Positions 1-10,223 of a DNA stretch of 64,000 nt are shown one piece after another. The notes beneath the pieces are model-generated. The model made no database searches. It saw nothing but the letters and a program-made list of their open reading frames with translations, and was not told the DNA's origin. Both the position numbers and the translations under genes were made by a program. The stretch comes from OM182 bacterium MED-G24 (GTDB lineage: Bacteria > Pseudomonadota > Gammaproteobacteria > Pseudomonadales > Azotimanducaceae): assembly GCA_002457275.1 (NCBI GenBank), contig NTKD01000002.1, positions 1 through 64,000 on the forward strand, given 5' to 3'. Within the stretch, counting starts at the first letter, position 1; each line of letters begins with the position of its first letter.

Positions 1-156
1 TTTCGCAAGCTATGGTACAGCATCAGGTCACGGTCGTCTGAGCATCACTTTTGACGGTTCCATTTTGGGCCGTAGTTGTGTTGACCCTCTGTGCAACGTA
101 AATCTGACCGTTCATATTCCAATAGGTGCCCTTCCTGTTCGAAAGGAACCCCCACC

Positions 157-767
157 ATGGCGATTGATCACAACTTTGGCAATATGGATGAGTTTCTGAG
201 TGCCGCGCACAAGCGCAGGTACCCCAGAGGTAGTAAAATCATCTACGCCGATGAAGAAAGTGACTCGATCTACTATCTCACCCAGGTTTCGGTCACCGTC
301 CTCATAGAAGATGACAACGGTCGGAAGATCATCGTTGCCTATCTGAGCGAAGGGGACTTTTTTGGCGAAATAGGTTTGTTTGGCGAGGGCAAACGCACCG
401 CGTGGATCAAAGCAAAAACAGAATGCAAGGTCGCGGAACTCAGCTACGCGAAGTTCGTTGATCTGAATAAGCGGGGCACGGGTATGTTGTTCCAACTGAC
501 GAGCCAGGTCGTGGAACGTCTTGGAAACGCGACCAAGAAAGTCAGTGACCTTGCCTTTTCGACGTTACTGGACGGGTGGCGCGCACATTGCTCGATCTCT
601 GCAACGAGCCCGACGCCATGACTCATCCGGATGGGATGCAGATCAAGGTGACACGACAGGAGATCGGCCACATCGTTGGATGCTCGCGTGAAATGGTTGG
701 GCGAGTACTGAAAACGCTCGAAGATCAGGGACTCGTTTCCGTCAAAGGCAAGACCATGGTCGTATAG
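157..767 (+). pseudogene. crp: CRP/Vfr-family cAMP-binding regulator, frameshifted
   Basis: This encodes a global cAMP-receptor-type transcription activator. The first part, from ATG 157 after an AAGGA site at 143-147, gives the cyclic-nucleotide fold with GDFFGEIGLF and KRTAW in the cAMP pocket and the start of the dimer helix (LTSQVVERL). At VSDLAF the frame breaks. The next frame resumes at once with RVARTLLDL and continues through the helix-turn-helix ([24 protein letters not shown]) to a stop at 765-767. Adding one base in the T-run at 556-560 restores a Vfr-like protein of about 203 residues. It lies convergent with trpC, as vfr does in Pseudomonas. A real single-base deletion and a homopolymer assembly error look equally plausible, because both halves are otherwise well conserved. 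Confidence 0.85.
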
Positions 768-826
768 GGCACCCGTTAACCGGTCTCTGTACGCCTGCAC
801 TTTCTGACCGGGCTGGCTGACCGAGC

Positions 827-1645
827 TTACCGCGGCTCTAACCTGAACAATTCCGCGAGCTTCGCTCCCGGATCGTCTGCGCGCATGAAGGCTTCACCCA
901 CCAGGAAACTGTTGATACCGCGCGATCGCATCGCTGCGATATCCTCCTGGGTGTGGATACCGCTTTCCGTGACGATATGGCAAGAAGGCTCCTCATGTTC
1001 TATCAGTGCCTGGAGCCGCCATGTGGTCTCCAGATCCACCTCAAAGGTCCGCAAATCTCGGTTGTTGACGCCAACAATTTCCGGTGAGACCTGCAGCGCC
1101 AATTCCAGCTCTGCCTCGTCATGCACCTCGACCAGAACATCCATACCCAGCTCAACCGCCTTTCCATAGAGGGCATGAAGCCTGTCGAGGGGAAGCAGAG
1201 CCACGATCAGCAGCACGCAGTCCGCACCTATCGCCCTTGCTTCCAGCAATTGGTACTCATCGACGACAAAGTCCTTTCGAAGTACCGGCAACGAAACGGC
1301 TTCCTTCGCCCGCATCAGGTATTGGTCTGAACCCTGGAAATAGGATTCGTCCGTCAACACTGACAGGCAAGAAGCCCCTCCGCGCTCATAGCTCCTCGCA
1401 ATCTGAAGTGGATCAAAGTTTTCTCGGATGACCCCTTTGGAAGGCGATGCCTTCTTGATCTCTGCAATGATTCCCGGGCACGCTGCCTTCCCCGCGGCGG
1501 CCAATGACGCCATGAATCCACGCGTCGGTGCCGCGTCCCGACAAATCGACTGAAGATCGCTGCGTGAAGTTTCTGATTCACGATCACGCAGCTCTTCCCA
1601 TTTTGTGGCCACAATCCGTTTCAGGATATCCGGGGTGCTGCCCAT
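827..1645 (-). CDS. trpC: Indole-3-glycerol phosphate synthase
   Basis: TrpC closes the indole ring from carboxyphenylamino-deoxyribulose phosphate in tryptophan synthesis. The TIM-barrel signature is complete: AEIKKASPSKGVIRENFDP near the N-terminus, LRKDFVVDEYQ in the middle, and VGVNNRDLRTFEVD and SGIHTQEDI near the C-terminus. I prefer the ATG at 1645, which has AAGGA about 11 bases upstream. The in-frame ATG at 1657 lies directly against that purine run. The gene follows trpD after 25 bases and is the last of trpE-trpG-trpD-trpC on this strand. It is a monofunctional enzyme, not fused to TrpF. Length (272 residues) is normal. Confidence 0.96.
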   Translation of the reverse strand: MGSTPDILKRIVATKWEELRDRESETSRSDLQSICRDAAPTRGFMASLAAAGKAACPGIIAEIKKASPSKGVIRENFDPLQIARSYERGGASCLSVLTDESYFQGSDQYLMRAKEAVSLPVLRKDFVVDEYQLLEARAIGADCVLLIVALLPLDRLHALYGKAVELGMDVLVEVHDEAELELALQVSPEIVGVNNRDLRTFEVDLETTWRLQALIEHEEPSCHIVTESGIHTQEDIAAMRSRGINSFLVGEAFMRADDPGAKLAELFRLEPR

Positions 1646-1670
1646 CTCAGATTCCATCCTTCATCGCACT

Positions 1671-2699
1671 TTAGCTATCGGCGACCAGCTGGCGCGTGAA
1701 CGCTGCAAAATCCTTCAGCTTCTCTCCGGCGAGTCCGGACCCGATCGCGTCCTGAGCCATATCCACGCCAGCCTGCAGCGAATGGGTCTGGCCTGACGCA
1801 TAGATTGCCGCACCAGCGTTCAACGCAACCATGTTGCTGGCGCCCGCATGCTCCGCGGAGAGCGCTTTGTTCACCATCGTCAACGACTCGTCGCTGTCAT
1901 TGATGACCAGTTCAGACAAGGGTGATGACGGTAACCCGAAATCCTCAGGCGCAATACGGTACTCCTGAATGGTGCCATCCTTGAGTTCCGCGATGTTGCT
2001 TGGTGCCGAAATGCTGATTTCGTCGAGTCCATCTTCCGAATGGACAACAAGCACATGTTCACTACCGAGATTTGCAAGTACTTCAGCCACCGGTCTCAGT
2101 AAATGTGGTGAATACACACCCAGAACCTGACGCTTGGCTCCAGCGGGGTTCGTCAGCGGACCCAGCGCATTGAAGATGGTACGCACCACCATTTCCTTAC
2201 GGGGACCAATCGCATGTTTCATGGCACCGTGGTGACTGACGGCAAACAGGAAACCCACGCCAACGTTATCGATGCAACGCGCTACCTGCTGGGGTGTCAG
2301 TACCACTTCTGCGCCGGCGGCTTCCAATAAGTCTGCGCTACCACTTTTGCTTGAGGCACCACGATTTCCGTGTTTCGCGACCCGGGCACCGGCGGCTGCT
2401 GCGACAAACACGCTGGCTGTCGACACGTTGAACTTGTTAGAGCCACTGCCTCCCGTGCCACAGGTATCCACCAGGCCGTCGGTGTCAACCGCAACGGGGG
2501 TTGCCAGCTCCCTCATCACAGTCGCCGCAGCCGCGATTTCATCAACCGTCTCGCCTTTAAGGCGCAACGCAACCAGAAACCCACCAATCTGTGCATCCGT
2601 GGCTTCCCCGGACATGATCAATCGCATCACAGACAACATTTCGTCAGCGGAAAGATCCTGACCCTCCATCACCTGCCCTATGGCCGATGGCATATCCAT
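1671..2699 (-). CDS. trpD: Anthranilate phosphoribosyltransferase
   Basis: TrpD transfers the phosphoribosyl group of PRPP to anthranilate. The PRPP-binding loop is seen as DTCGTGGSGSNKFNVST, with KHGNRGASSKSGSADLLEA after it and LGPLTNPAGAKRQVLGVY in the second half. The start ATG at 2699 is well placed behind AGGAGA. Length (342 residues) is normal for the stand-alone enzyme. It sits between trpG and trpC, 35 bases downstream of trpG. Confidence 0.97.
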   Translation of the reverse strand: MDMPSAIGQVMEGQDLSADEMLSVMRLIMSGEATDAQIGGFLVALRLKGETVDEIAAAATVMRELATPVAVDTDGLVDTCGTGGSGSNKFNVSTASVFVAAAAGARVAKHGNRGASSKSGSADLLEAAGAEVVLTPQQVARCIDNVGVGFLFAVSHHGAMKHAIGPRKEMVVRTIFNALGPLTNPAGAKRQVLGVYSPHLLRPVAEVLANLGSEHVLVVHSEDGLDEISISAPSNIAELKDGTIQEYRIAPEDFGLPSSPLSELVINDSDESLTMVNKALSAEHAGASNMVALNAGAAIYASGQTHSLQAGVDMAQDAIGSGLAGEKLKDFAAFTRQLVADS

Positions 2700-2734
2700 A
2701 CTGTTCTCCTAGTTTTTCCTCGCTGCCGTGCGAG

Positions 2735-3322
2735 TCAGTTGCTCAACGCCTGTTTGATGAAGTTGTCCAGCAACTCGTGGCCGTGTTCTGTGAGAATAGA
2801 CTCCGGATGAAACTGTACTCCGTGGACGTTTTCCGAACGGTGTCGCACACCCATGATCTCATCAGCTTTGCCATCCTGCTCTGTCCAGGCTGTGATCTCA
2901 AGGCAGTCTGGCAGTGACGCTTTGTCGATCACGAGCGAGTGGTACCGGGTTGCCGTAAACGGATTTGGCAACGTGCTGAAGACACCTTCTCCGTTGTGGT
3001 AAATCGATGACAGCTTCCCATGCATGACGTGTTTCGCCCGCACGATCTCACCGCCGAAGTTCTGACCGATACTCTGGTGACCCAGGCAGACTCCAAGAAT
3101 GGGGATCTCGCCACTGAACCGATCGACGACCTCGAGCGACACACCCGCCTCGTTCGGAGTACAGGGTCCCGGAGAGACAACAATCGCCTCCGGCGCCAGG
3201 TTCGTAATCTCGTCGACCGAGATCTGATCGTTCCGATGAACCAGCACCTCGTGCCCCAGTTCGCCCAGGTACTGAACGAGGTTATAGGTAAACGAGTCAT
3301 AATTGTCGATCATCAGGATCAT
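2735..3322 (-). CDS. trpG: Anthranilate synthase glutamine amidotransferase subunit
   Basis: This class I glutamine amidotransferase supplies ammonia to TrpE, and possibly to PabB for folate, as PabA/TrpG proteins often do. The start [19 protein letters not shown] is diagnostic. The nucleophile lies in [10 protein letters not shown] and the His-Glu pair in [13 protein letters not shown]. The ATG overlaps the trpE stop by four bases, consistent with translational coupling of the two subunits. Length (195 residues) is typical. Confidence 0.97.
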   Translation of the reverse strand: MILMIDNYDSFTYNLVQYLGELGHEVLVHRNDQISVDEITNLAPEAIVVSPGPCTPNEAGVSLEVVDRFSGEIPILGVCLGHQSIGQNFGGEIVRAKHVMHGKLSSIYHNGEGVFSTLPNPFTATRYHSLVIDKASLPDCLEITAWTEQDGKADEIMGVRHRSENVHGVQFHPESILTEHGHELLDNFIKQALSN

Positions 3323-4899
3323 GATGATTCTCCAACGTTTCCCGACTTGCTCGGATCGTCCTGACCAACCAAGGGGCGAGTCTCTTCATGGCTGCGTGGT
3401 CTGTCGTTTCCGGTCCCACCAGCGCCAAACCCACCTTCCGCATGTTCAACCGCTTTGAAGATGGAACGTGCCTTGTTCATCGTTTCCTTCCACTCCAGCT
3501 CCGGGACCGAATCAGCAACCACGCCAGCACCTGCCTGAATGAATAGTCGACTGTCACGAATGACGGCGGTTCTGATGGCAATCGCCATATCCATATTGCC
3601 GTTCCACGACAGATAACCTACCGCGCCACCAAAGATGCCACGTTTCTCAGGTTCCATTTCGTCGATGATCTCCAAAGCCCTCACCTTGGGCGCGCCAGAC
3701 AGCGTACCAACCGGCAGTGTCGCCCGGAGAAGATCCACCGCCGTCAGATCTTCAAGGATCTGACCACAGACGTTTGAGGCGATATGCATGACATGAGCGT
3801 AGCGTTCGACCACCATCATTTCGGAGACTTCGACAGTTCCTGTTCGACACACTCGCCCAATATCGTTCCTGCCCAGATCAATCAGCATCAGGTGCTCTGC
3901 AATCTCTTTCGGATCTGCCAGCAGTTCCTTCTCGAGCGCCAGATCCTCATCCTCGTCACGCCCTCGCCGACGGGTACCTGCGAGCGGTCGTACCGTCACC
4001 TCGTCGTGGTCAAGTCTGGCCAGGATCTCCGGTGACGACGACACAATATGGTGATCACCGAGATCCATGTAATACATGTAGGGAGATGGGTTCAGCGCCC
4101 GTAAACTGCGATAGACATTGATTGGATCACAACCGACCGGGATCGACATGCGTTGGGAAAGCACAACCTGCATGACGTCACCAGCAACGATGTAGTCCTT
4201 AATCCGATCGACATCACGTTTGAAGGCATCTTCGCCGTAAGTGGAAACAAAATCCTCCTCGCGGACCGCAGGTCGCGCCTCTGGCGTCCGAACGGCCTCC
4301 GGGAGCGGTTGACTCATCGCCGCAACCATCTCATCAAGCCGCGCTTCAGCGACGTCGGCGGCATCTGGTAACGCGGGGTCAACATGGGTGATGTAGTGAA
4401 TACGGCCTTCGACACTGTCAAACACAAGGATATCGTTCGACACCATGAGCAGGATATCCGGGGTACCAATGTTGTCTGGCGGTGCACTACCGGCGACCTT
4501 CGACTCGACATACCGAACCGTGTCATAACTGAAATATCCAACAAGGCCACCCGTATAGATTGGCAGCTGATCCAGTTCCGGATATCGGAACTGCTGCTGA
4601 AAAGTGGCCACGTAGTCGAAAGGGTCACTACAGGTTTCCGTGGAGACTTCACCATCTTTGCGAATCGTCACCTCATGACCATCAATGTACAGGATATAGC
4701 TGGACGGCAGACCTACCATCGAATACCGCGACCATTTCTCGCCACCCTGCGCAGCGGATTCGAGCAGATAGCTATAGGGTCCACGCGCGGTTTTGACGTA
4801 AGCAGACAACGGCGTTTCGAGGTCAGCGAAAACCTCACGGATCACAGGGACGTGGTTGTAACCTTGTGCGGCCAGTTCAGCGAAAGAGGGAGTCGACAT
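3319..4899 (-). CDS. trpE: Anthranilate synthase component I
   Basis: TrpE converts chorismate and ammonia to anthranilate. The N-terminal regulatory half includes [19 protein letters not shown], with the tryptophan-site LLES motif. The catalytic half has [37 protein letters not shown] and [11 protein letters not shown]. The start at 4899 ([10 protein letters not shown]) matches the family and has GGA seven bases upstream. The upstream in-frame ATG at 4941 has no ribosome site. After the normal end around SIFKAVEHA there is an extra low-complexity tail of about 38 residues that overlaps trpG. The gene has its own upstream leader region and lies downstream of rpe on the same strand. Confidence 0.96.
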   Translation of the reverse strand: MSTPSFAELAAQGYNHVPVIREVFADLETPLSAYVKTARGPYSYLLESAAQGGEKWSRYSMVGLPSSYILYIDGHEVTIRKDGEVSTETCSDPFDYVATFQQQFRYPELDQLPIYTGGLVGYFSYDTVRYVESKVAGSAPPDNIGTPDILLMVSNDILVFDSVEGRIHYITHVDPALPDAADVAEARLDEMVAAMSQPLPEAVRTPEARPAVREEDFVSTYGEDAFKRDVDRIKDYIVAGDVMQVVLSQRMSIPVGCDPINVYRSLRALNPSPYMYYMDLGDHHIVSSSPEILARLDHDEVTVRPLAGTRRRGRDEDEDLALEKELLADPKEIAEHLMLIDLGRNDIGRVCRTGTVEVSEMMVVERYAHVMHIASNVCGQILEDLTAVDLLRATLPVGTLSGAPKVRALEIIDEMEPEKRGIFGGAVGYLSWNGNMDMAIAIRTAVIRDSRLFIQAGAGVVADSVPELEWKETMNKARSIFKAVEHAEGGFGAGGTGNDRPRSHEETRPLVGQDDPSKSGNVGESS

Positions 4900-4947
4900 C
4901 AGAATTTCCAGAGTAGTTGGCAGTTTGGACGCGTGCGGCATCCGGTA

Positions 4948-5004
4948 ACGGTAGAGTGACTACCGTCGCCAACAAAACTGCACTGATCTGATCGTCCTGA
5001 ACAT
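4948..5004 (-). promoter_or_regulatory. trpE leader: short ORF ending in a hairpin
   Basis: The 220-base gap between rpe and trpE holds a 14-codon ORF (5004 to 4960) with one Trp codon, third from its end. Its TAG stop lies inside a perfect 7-bp stem with a 5-base loop (ACGGTAG/CTACCGT, 4948-4966). Upstream, around 5040-5065, two overlapping and mutually exclusive hairpins can be drawn (GCGCC/GGCGC and CGCCA/TGGCG). A weak promoter (TTGAAC, 16 bases, GATAAG) sits just after rpe. The arrangement resembles an attenuation leader, and attenuation of trpE is known in Pseudomonas. However, there is only one Trp codon and no U-run follows the stem, so this is tentative. Confidence 0.3.
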
Positions 5005-5119
5005 GAGTTCTCTTCTGGGGTGCTTTGGAGTGATCGCCACCTGATGGCGCCTATCGCGAGGGCGCAAGCTTATCGGATGTCGTCCAAACTGTTCAAGTCA
5101 GTACCGTGGCTGGCCGGGG

Positions 5120-5794
5120 TCATTTTTCATTGATGGCCGCACGCATCGCAGTAATCGTCGCGGCGTAGTCCTCCGAACCGAAGATCGCAGACCCTGCCAC
5201 AAACGTATCCGCTCCTGCATCTGCAATCTCACCAATATTGTCCGTTTTGACACCCCCATCGATCTCCAGGCGAATTTCCAGCTGCTCTGTGTCAATGATG
5301 CTGCGGATCGTGCGCAGCTTGTCCAGCGCACCCGGAATAAACCGTTGGTTTCCGAACCCTGGATTCACCGACATCACCAGAACGAGATCGAGCCGGTCCA
5401 AAACATGGTCGAGCACATGGACCGGGGTGCCCGGATTCAATACAACTCCGGCCTGACAACCACCTTCGCGGATCATCGTCAGGGTCCGATCCAGATGCTC
5501 CGTCGATTCCGGATGGACCGAAATCAAACTGGCACCAGCGTCGAGGAAATCTCCGATCAGGCGATCCACCGGTTTGACCATCAGGTGCACATCAATCGGG
5601 GCCTCGATGCCATAGTCTCGCAGAGCAGACAGGATCATCGGGCCAAAGGTCAGGTTGGGCACGTAGTGGTTGTCCATCACATCAAAATGCACCATATCGG
5701 CACCCGCCTGAAGCACAGCAGTGACGTCCTGGCCAAGCCGTGCAAAATCGGCAGACAGGATAGATGGTGCAATGACTGCAGGTTGACGGCTCAT
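5120..5794 (-). CDS. rpe: Ribulose-phosphate 3-epimerase
   Basis: Rpe interconverts ribulose-5-phosphate and xylulose-5-phosphate in the pentose phosphate pathway. Motifs are [34 protein letters not shown] (metal-binding His and Asp), [19 protein letters not shown] and EIDGGVK. Length (224 residues) is standard. It overlaps murU by four bases and precedes trpE. In Pseudomonas rpe, gph and trpE lie together; gph is absent here. Confidence 0.97.
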   Translation of the reverse strand: MSRQPAVIAPSILSADFARLGQDVTAVLQAGADMVHFDVMDNHYVPNLTFGPMILSALRDYGIEAPIDVHLMVKPVDRLIGDFLDAGASLISVHPESTEHLDRTLTMIREGGCQAGVVLNPGTPVHVLDHVLDRLDLVLVMSVNPGFGNQRFIPGALDKLRTIRSIIDTEQLEIRLEIDGGVKTDNIGEIADAGADTFVAGSAIFGSEDYAATITAMRAAINEK

Positions 5795-6522
5795 GATCTC
5801 TTCTCCGCATTGATGCTCGATGGACGTCGTCGTTCCTGTTGTTCGTCACTCAGACGACGCAGCCGCTCCGGGGTACCGACATCTTCCCAGACTCCCGAAT
5901 ACAACGCACCTGTCAGTCGTCGTTCGCGTACCGCTGGAAAGAGAAGGTCTCGGAGTGGCGCCGGTTCGTCGGGCGAATTGACAAACAATGCCGGTGAAAA
6001 AATACCGATGCCACTATAAGTGTGACAATCTCCCGTCGTTGTCAGTCGGTTTTCGCGGTCGAGCCCGAAGTCACCCTCCGGATGGTGTGGCGGATTGGCG
6101 ACAAGGACCAGCGACGCCATCATCGGCAAATCCGATGACATCATCAGACGGTCCCCAGACGAGACGACCGGCGTGAGATCCATATCGGTATAAACGTCAC
6201 CACTGACCACGAGGAAAGGATCCTCACCTCCGCCACGCTGTAACAGCGCATTCGCAATACCCCCGGCCGTCTCCAGCAACCGGGGTTCCATGGTGTATGA
6301 CACCTCCAGTCCAAAGCGGCTGCCATCACCGACATAAGAACGAATCTGGCCCCCCAGATGGTGCAGGTTGATCACTACATCCGTGATACCTGTTTTGGCA
6401 ATTGCAGAAAGATGTCGATCGAGCAATGGTGCACCGGCCACGCTCAGGAGCGGTTTCGGGGTGTAACGCGTGAGTGGATGCATCCGTTCGCCACGCCCTG
6501 CACACAACACCATCGCCCACAT
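5791..6522 (-). CDS. murU: N-acetylmuramate-1-phosphate uridylyltransferase
   Basis: This is a nucleotidyltransferase with the signature [34 protein letters not shown] and [10 protein letters not shown]. Paired with amgK on one side of lptD, it is best read as MurU, which makes UDP-MurNAc directly from MurNAc-1-phosphate in cell-wall recycling and bypasses the de novo MurA/MurB route. On sequence alone it could be called a mannose-1-phosphate guanylyltransferase; the context decides. It overlaps both neighbours (ATGA with amgK, four bases with rpe). Confidence 0.88.
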   Translation of the reverse strand: MWAMVLCAGRGERMHPLTRYTPKPLLSVAGAPLLDRHLSAIAKTGITDVVINLHHLGGQIRSYVGDGSRFGLEVSYTMEPRLLETAGGIANALLQRGGGEDPFLVVSGDVYTDMDLTPVVSSGDRLMMSSDLPMMASLVLVANPPHHPEGDFGLDRENRLTTTGDCHTYSGIGIFSPALFVNSPDEPAPLRDLLFPAVRERRLTGALYSGVWEDVGTPERLRRLSDEQQERRRPSSINAEKRS

Positions 6523-7610
6523 CAGGGGGAGCTCCCGTTTGAAGGGTCGTCATCGACGTTGGCAAGGTAGGCATCAAACGTCGGAATAATCTCCGACCGG
6601 AGCCAGCTATTGAACGCTGAGAACGCATCAACAGAGGCCGAAGCATCCACCAGGTAACGCAGGACCAGTGGAATATCCGCGATATACCCCGATTTACCGT
6701 CCCGTAAACAGAGGCGGGAGAATATCCCTGCGCACTTGAGATGCCGTTGCAGGCCCATGAGGTCAAACCACTGGAGGAACAAAGGCAACGAAGCATCGGA
6801 CAGTTCGGAATTCGCAGATACCAGTGCCTGATGGGCATCGCTGACCAGCTGATCCAGTTCGTCGTCCGGCAGCCTGAAATAACAGTCACGCAGCAGCGAA
6901 ACCAGGTCATAGGTCACTGGACCACTCACCGCGTCCTGGAAGTCGAGCACTCCTAGGGACAGATCACCTGGTTCCGCGGGCACCAGCATCAGATTACGTG
7001 CGTGATAGTCACGATGGACAAACACAGCGGGTTGTTCGAGGGCGCTTTCCACCAGGGTCTCACAGACGCGTTCCAGCATCATGGTCTCCTCAATAGACAT
7101 CGCATAACCCAACAGTCTCTCGATGAACCAGGAGCGGAAAAGACCCATCTCTTCCCGCAACTTCATCGCGTCGTAGGCCGGCAACGCGGCACTCGGTGTT
7201 GTCTGAACAGCGGTCAAACTCCTCATAGCCATTGCATACAACGAGAGCCGCTCATCGCGCTGCGCGACCCTCAGCGCATCCAGAAGAAGATCACCCCCAA
7301 AATCGGTCAGCATCATGAATCCGCGAGCCAGATCTACCGCATGGATCTTCGGAACGCGGACGCCTGCCGCTAGCAACATTCCGTCAATCGCGACGAATGG
7401 TGCGCTGTCCTCAAATTCTGGTGGCGCATCCATGAATACGAAGTTGCGATCGCCCATCGGCACACGCGAAAGCGGTTCTGCGCACCGAAAATACCGCCGG
7501 AAACTGGCATCGTTGGACGCGGGAATCAGGGAAAAATCGTCCCCGGTCACGTATCCGGCACTTTGCAGCTGGTCCGCTGCCCAAACAGTCAGCTGATGTT
7601 CACGATCCAC
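6522..7610 (-). CDS. amgK: N-acetylmuramate/N-acetylglucosamine kinase
   Basis: AmgK is an aminoglycoside-phosphotransferase-fold kinase that phosphorylates MurNAc at C1 in murein recycling. The kinase motifs VFVHRDYHARNLML (catalytic loop) and LGVLDFQDAVSGPVTYDLVSL (metal-binding Asp) are clear. The start is GTG at 7610. The gene diverges from lptD with only 36 bases between the starts, so the two promoters must overlap. The amgK-murU pair beside lptD-surA is a known gammaproteobacterial arrangement. Confidence 0.9.
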   Translation of the reverse strand: MDREHQLTVWAADQLQSAGYVTGDDFSLIPASNDASFRRYFRCAEPLSRVPMGDRNFVFMDAPPEFEDSAPFVAIDGMLLAAGVRVPKIHAVDLARGFMMLTDFGGDLLLDALRVAQRDERLSLYAMAMRSLTAVQTTPSAALPAYDAMKLREEMGLFRSWFIERLLGYAMSIEETMMLERVCETLVESALEQPAVFVHRDYHARNLMLVPAEPGDLSLGVLDFQDAVSGPVTYDLVSLLRDCYFRLPDDELDQLVSDAHQALVSANSELSDASLPLFLQWFDLMGLQRHLKCAGIFSRLCLRDGKSGYIADIPLVLRYLVDASASVDAFSAFNSWLRSEIIPTFDAYLANVDDDPSNGSSP

Positions 7611-7646
7611 GCGACAAACTTACCCCCACGGTGAGAATCATCTATT

Positions 7647-10223
7647 ATGAACCGCTTGTTTGCAGTGCCTCAATTCCTTCCTCGCCGGTCAACCCTGATG
7701 TTTCGTTACAGCTCTTCTGTTCGACCGGATGCTATTGACCAATCTACCCGGTTCATCGTCTTGTTGTTGCTGTTTGCGTCGGGTGTTTACGCAGCAGAAC
7801 TCCCAAAATCCGCAGCCGCCATCGACTGGCGCACCAGTAATGAACTCACCCCTGAACAACGCAGCGCCCTGCCCTGGTACTGTTCGGGTACGTATGTGGA
7901 ACCCATACGACGCACAACGTCCGGTCGAATCGGTACGATTGACGGGCTGGCCGATCAGGTGAATCAAGATCAGGATGGTGACATCGAAATGCGCGGTGAC
8001 GTCGTGGTCTGGCAACAGGGACGTCAATTGGAGGCCCAAGAGGTCTTTTACAACCGCGCCGAACAGTCAGCACGGACGATCGGCCCGTTGCGACTACGAG
8101 AGGACGGGTTGCTCATCACAGGCAGTAACGCGACGTCCGATCTGGATAAAGACAACGCCATCATCAACGACGCGAGCTTCCTGATCCACAACGTCAGTAT
8201 ACGCGGGGAAGCCCGTCAGCTGGAACGCCTCGCGAACAAACACCTGCTGATCCACGAGGGTCGATTTACACGTTGTGACCCCGGCAGCAACGTCTGGGGA
8301 CTGGCGAGCCCCCGTATCGAACTCGAACCTGAAACCGGATTCGGAACCGCCCGCAACGTCAAACTCGAACTGGGAGGCGTACCTGTTCTGTGGTTTCCCT
8401 ATCTTCGCTTCCCAATCGATGACGAACGACACGGCGGCTTTCTGATGCCATCAGCCGGTTACGACAGCACCGGCGGGACGGACCTGATCGCGCCTTACTA
8501 CATCAACATCGCGCCGCAAATGGACGCCACCTGGGAAGTTCGCAGTCTCTGGCAGCGGGGCCTGATCCACCGCAACCAGTTTCGCCTCAAGACGCGCCAT
8601 ACCAACAATGAGATCAATACCGGCATAGTGTTTGAAGACCAGCGGTACGATCCGAGGAATCTGGTTGATCTCACCATGGATTCCAACACTGAGGCAGACA
8701 TTCCTGCGTTCGAAGCTCAGGATCGATGGATGCTCAACGTGCGACACAGCGGTGAATGGTTGACCGATCTCACCAGTAGCATCAACTACAGTGCCGTCTC
8801 CGACATCGACTACCTATCTGATATTGGTGGGGATGTCGGCTCATCCCATATCGATGCATTCATCGGTCCTATTGATCAGAATCTCAACAATCGCCTCTCC
8901 GCTTCCCTTGATAGAAAAGGCGATATCACCTATCAGCAAGGTGGATTCACTGCCGCACTGCAGGTCCAGGCATTCCAGCCGCTGACCTTGAACGCACGCC
9001 CCCAGTATGGCCGACTTCCCCGCCTGTACTCCCGATACCACCACGATGTGGCAGGCCTCAATATGGAACTGCAGGCTGAACACACCTGGTTCGACCGCGA
9101 CCATGAACGGTTCAGCGGCATTCAGGCTGTCACAGGTGAACGAACCGTCGGGGATCTGACTGTCGCCTACCCCCTGAGAACGAGCTGGGGGTTTGCCATA
9201 CCGAGCGCGGGTGCCACTCATCGATCCTATCGACTGGATCAGGTACCGGACGGTTTGGAAGCCAGCCCGGACCGCACCGATACATGGGCATCTCTGGACA
9301 CAGGTCTGATCTTCGATCGATTCTTTCGCTGGCGGGAGAGAGACTGGCTACAGACGCTCGAACCGAGGGTCTACTATCTGTATGCCAATGCCACGGATCA
9401 GTCGGACCTGCCACAGTTTGACGCGGGCTCTCCCACGCCATCACTTTCCCAGCTGTTCAGACACAATCGATTCAGCGGCTGGGATCGTATCAACGATGCC
9501 AACCTGGCGAGCATATCCATGACCTCACGACTGGTCGCTCGTGAGACCGGGAACCAATGGGCATCGGTTAGCCTTGGCCAGCAGTACTATTTTTCGGATC
9601 GGGAGGTTCTCTACCGTGATCGTGATCCACGAGCGGCTACTCGGGGCAGTTCACCCCTGTTCGCAGAAATCCGCCTATCACCATTCACGAACATGTCGAT
9701 GGCCGCACGAGTCACCTATGACGCGAACGCCAGGCAGGCGAATCGATCCAATGTGACGTTCCGTTACACCCCGGACAATCGGCGTATCGTATCGCTCAGT
9801 TATCTCCATACCCACCCCGACATTCAGCCAGTGCAACAGTTTCGAAACAGTGAAGAGACTGACCTTGGTATCATCTGGCCCATCAAGGGACCGTGGAGCC
9901 TGATCGGACGATGGAACTTTGGCTGGACAGAGAATCAAACAATAGACTACTTCGCCGGCATCGAATATAACGACTGCTGCTGGAAATCTAGGCTTGTGTT
10001 GCGACGTTTTGTCCGCAACCCGCAGGTCCTGACCATATTGACCGACAACCCCGAATCGCCGGGCGATATCGTCACCGAGGACCAGACCGTACTGCCCCAC
10101 AATACGGTCATCTTTGTGGAATTCCAGATGAAGGGACTGGCAACGATCGGGGAACGCCTGGATCTGCTCCTGGAGCAGACGCTACCGGGTTACCGAGCAC
10201 GAGAGGATGACATTTCAAGATGA
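7647..10223 (+). CDS. lptD: LPS-assembly protein LptD
   Basis: LptD is the outer-membrane beta-barrel that inserts lipopolysaccharide into the outer leaflet with LptE. A hydrophobic signal segment ends near YAAEL (about residue 51). An OstA/LptA-like periplasmic domain follows (about 95-215), then a long barrel rich in alternating aromatic strands. Four cysteines match the E. coli disulfide set: C79 in WYCSGTY, C210 in TRCDPGS, and the pair C777-C778 in NDCCW. The start at 7647 gives a rather long N-terminal region; ATG 7698 is an alternative. It overlaps surA by four bases, so substrate and chaperone are co-expressed. Confidence 0.96.
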   Translation: MNRLFAVPQFLPRRSTLMFRYSSSVRPDAIDQSTRFIVLLLLFASGVYAAELPKSAAAIDWRTSNELTPEQRSALPWYCSGTYVEPIRRTTSGRIGTIDGLADQVNQDQDGDIEMRGDVVVWQQGRQLEAQEVFYNRAEQSARTIGPLRLREDGLLITGSNATSDLDKDNAIINDASFLIHNVSIRGEARQLERLANKHLLIHEGRFTRCDPGSNVWGLASPRIELEPETGFGTARNVKLELGGVPVLWFPYLRFPIDDERHGGFLMPSAGYDSTGGTDLIAPYYINIAPQMDATWEVRSLWQRGLIHRNQFRLKTRHTNNEINTGIVFEDQRYDPRNLVDLTMDSNTEADIPAFEAQDRWMLNVRHSGEWLTDLTSSINYSAVSDIDYLSDIGGDVGSSHIDAFIGPIDQNLNNRLSASLDRKGDITYQQGGFTAALQVQAFQPLTLNARPQYGRLPRLYSRYHHDVAGLNMELQAEHTWFDRDHERFSGIQAVTGERTVGDLTVAYPLRTSWGFAIPSAGATHRSYRLDQVPDGLEASPDRTDTWASLDTGLIFDRFFRWRERDWLQTLEPRVYYLYANATDQSDLPQFDAGSPTPSLSQLFRHNRFSGWDRINDANLASISMTSRLVARETGNQWASVSLGQQYYFSDREVLYRDRDPRAATRGSSPLFAEIRLSPFTNMSMAARVTYDANARQANRSNVTFRYTPDNRRIVSLSYLHTHPDIQPVQQFRNSEETDLGIIWPIKGPWSLIGRWNFGWTENQTIDYFAGIEYNDCCWKSRLVLRRFVRNPQVLTILTDNPESPGDIVTEDQTVLPHNTVIFVEFQMKGLATIGERLDLLLEQTLPGYRAREDDISR

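Noticed and set aside
1-156. A gene upstream of the crp-like pseudogene
   Set aside because: No frame in the first 156 bases has a start, ribosome site and recognisable product. It is probably the crp upstream region.
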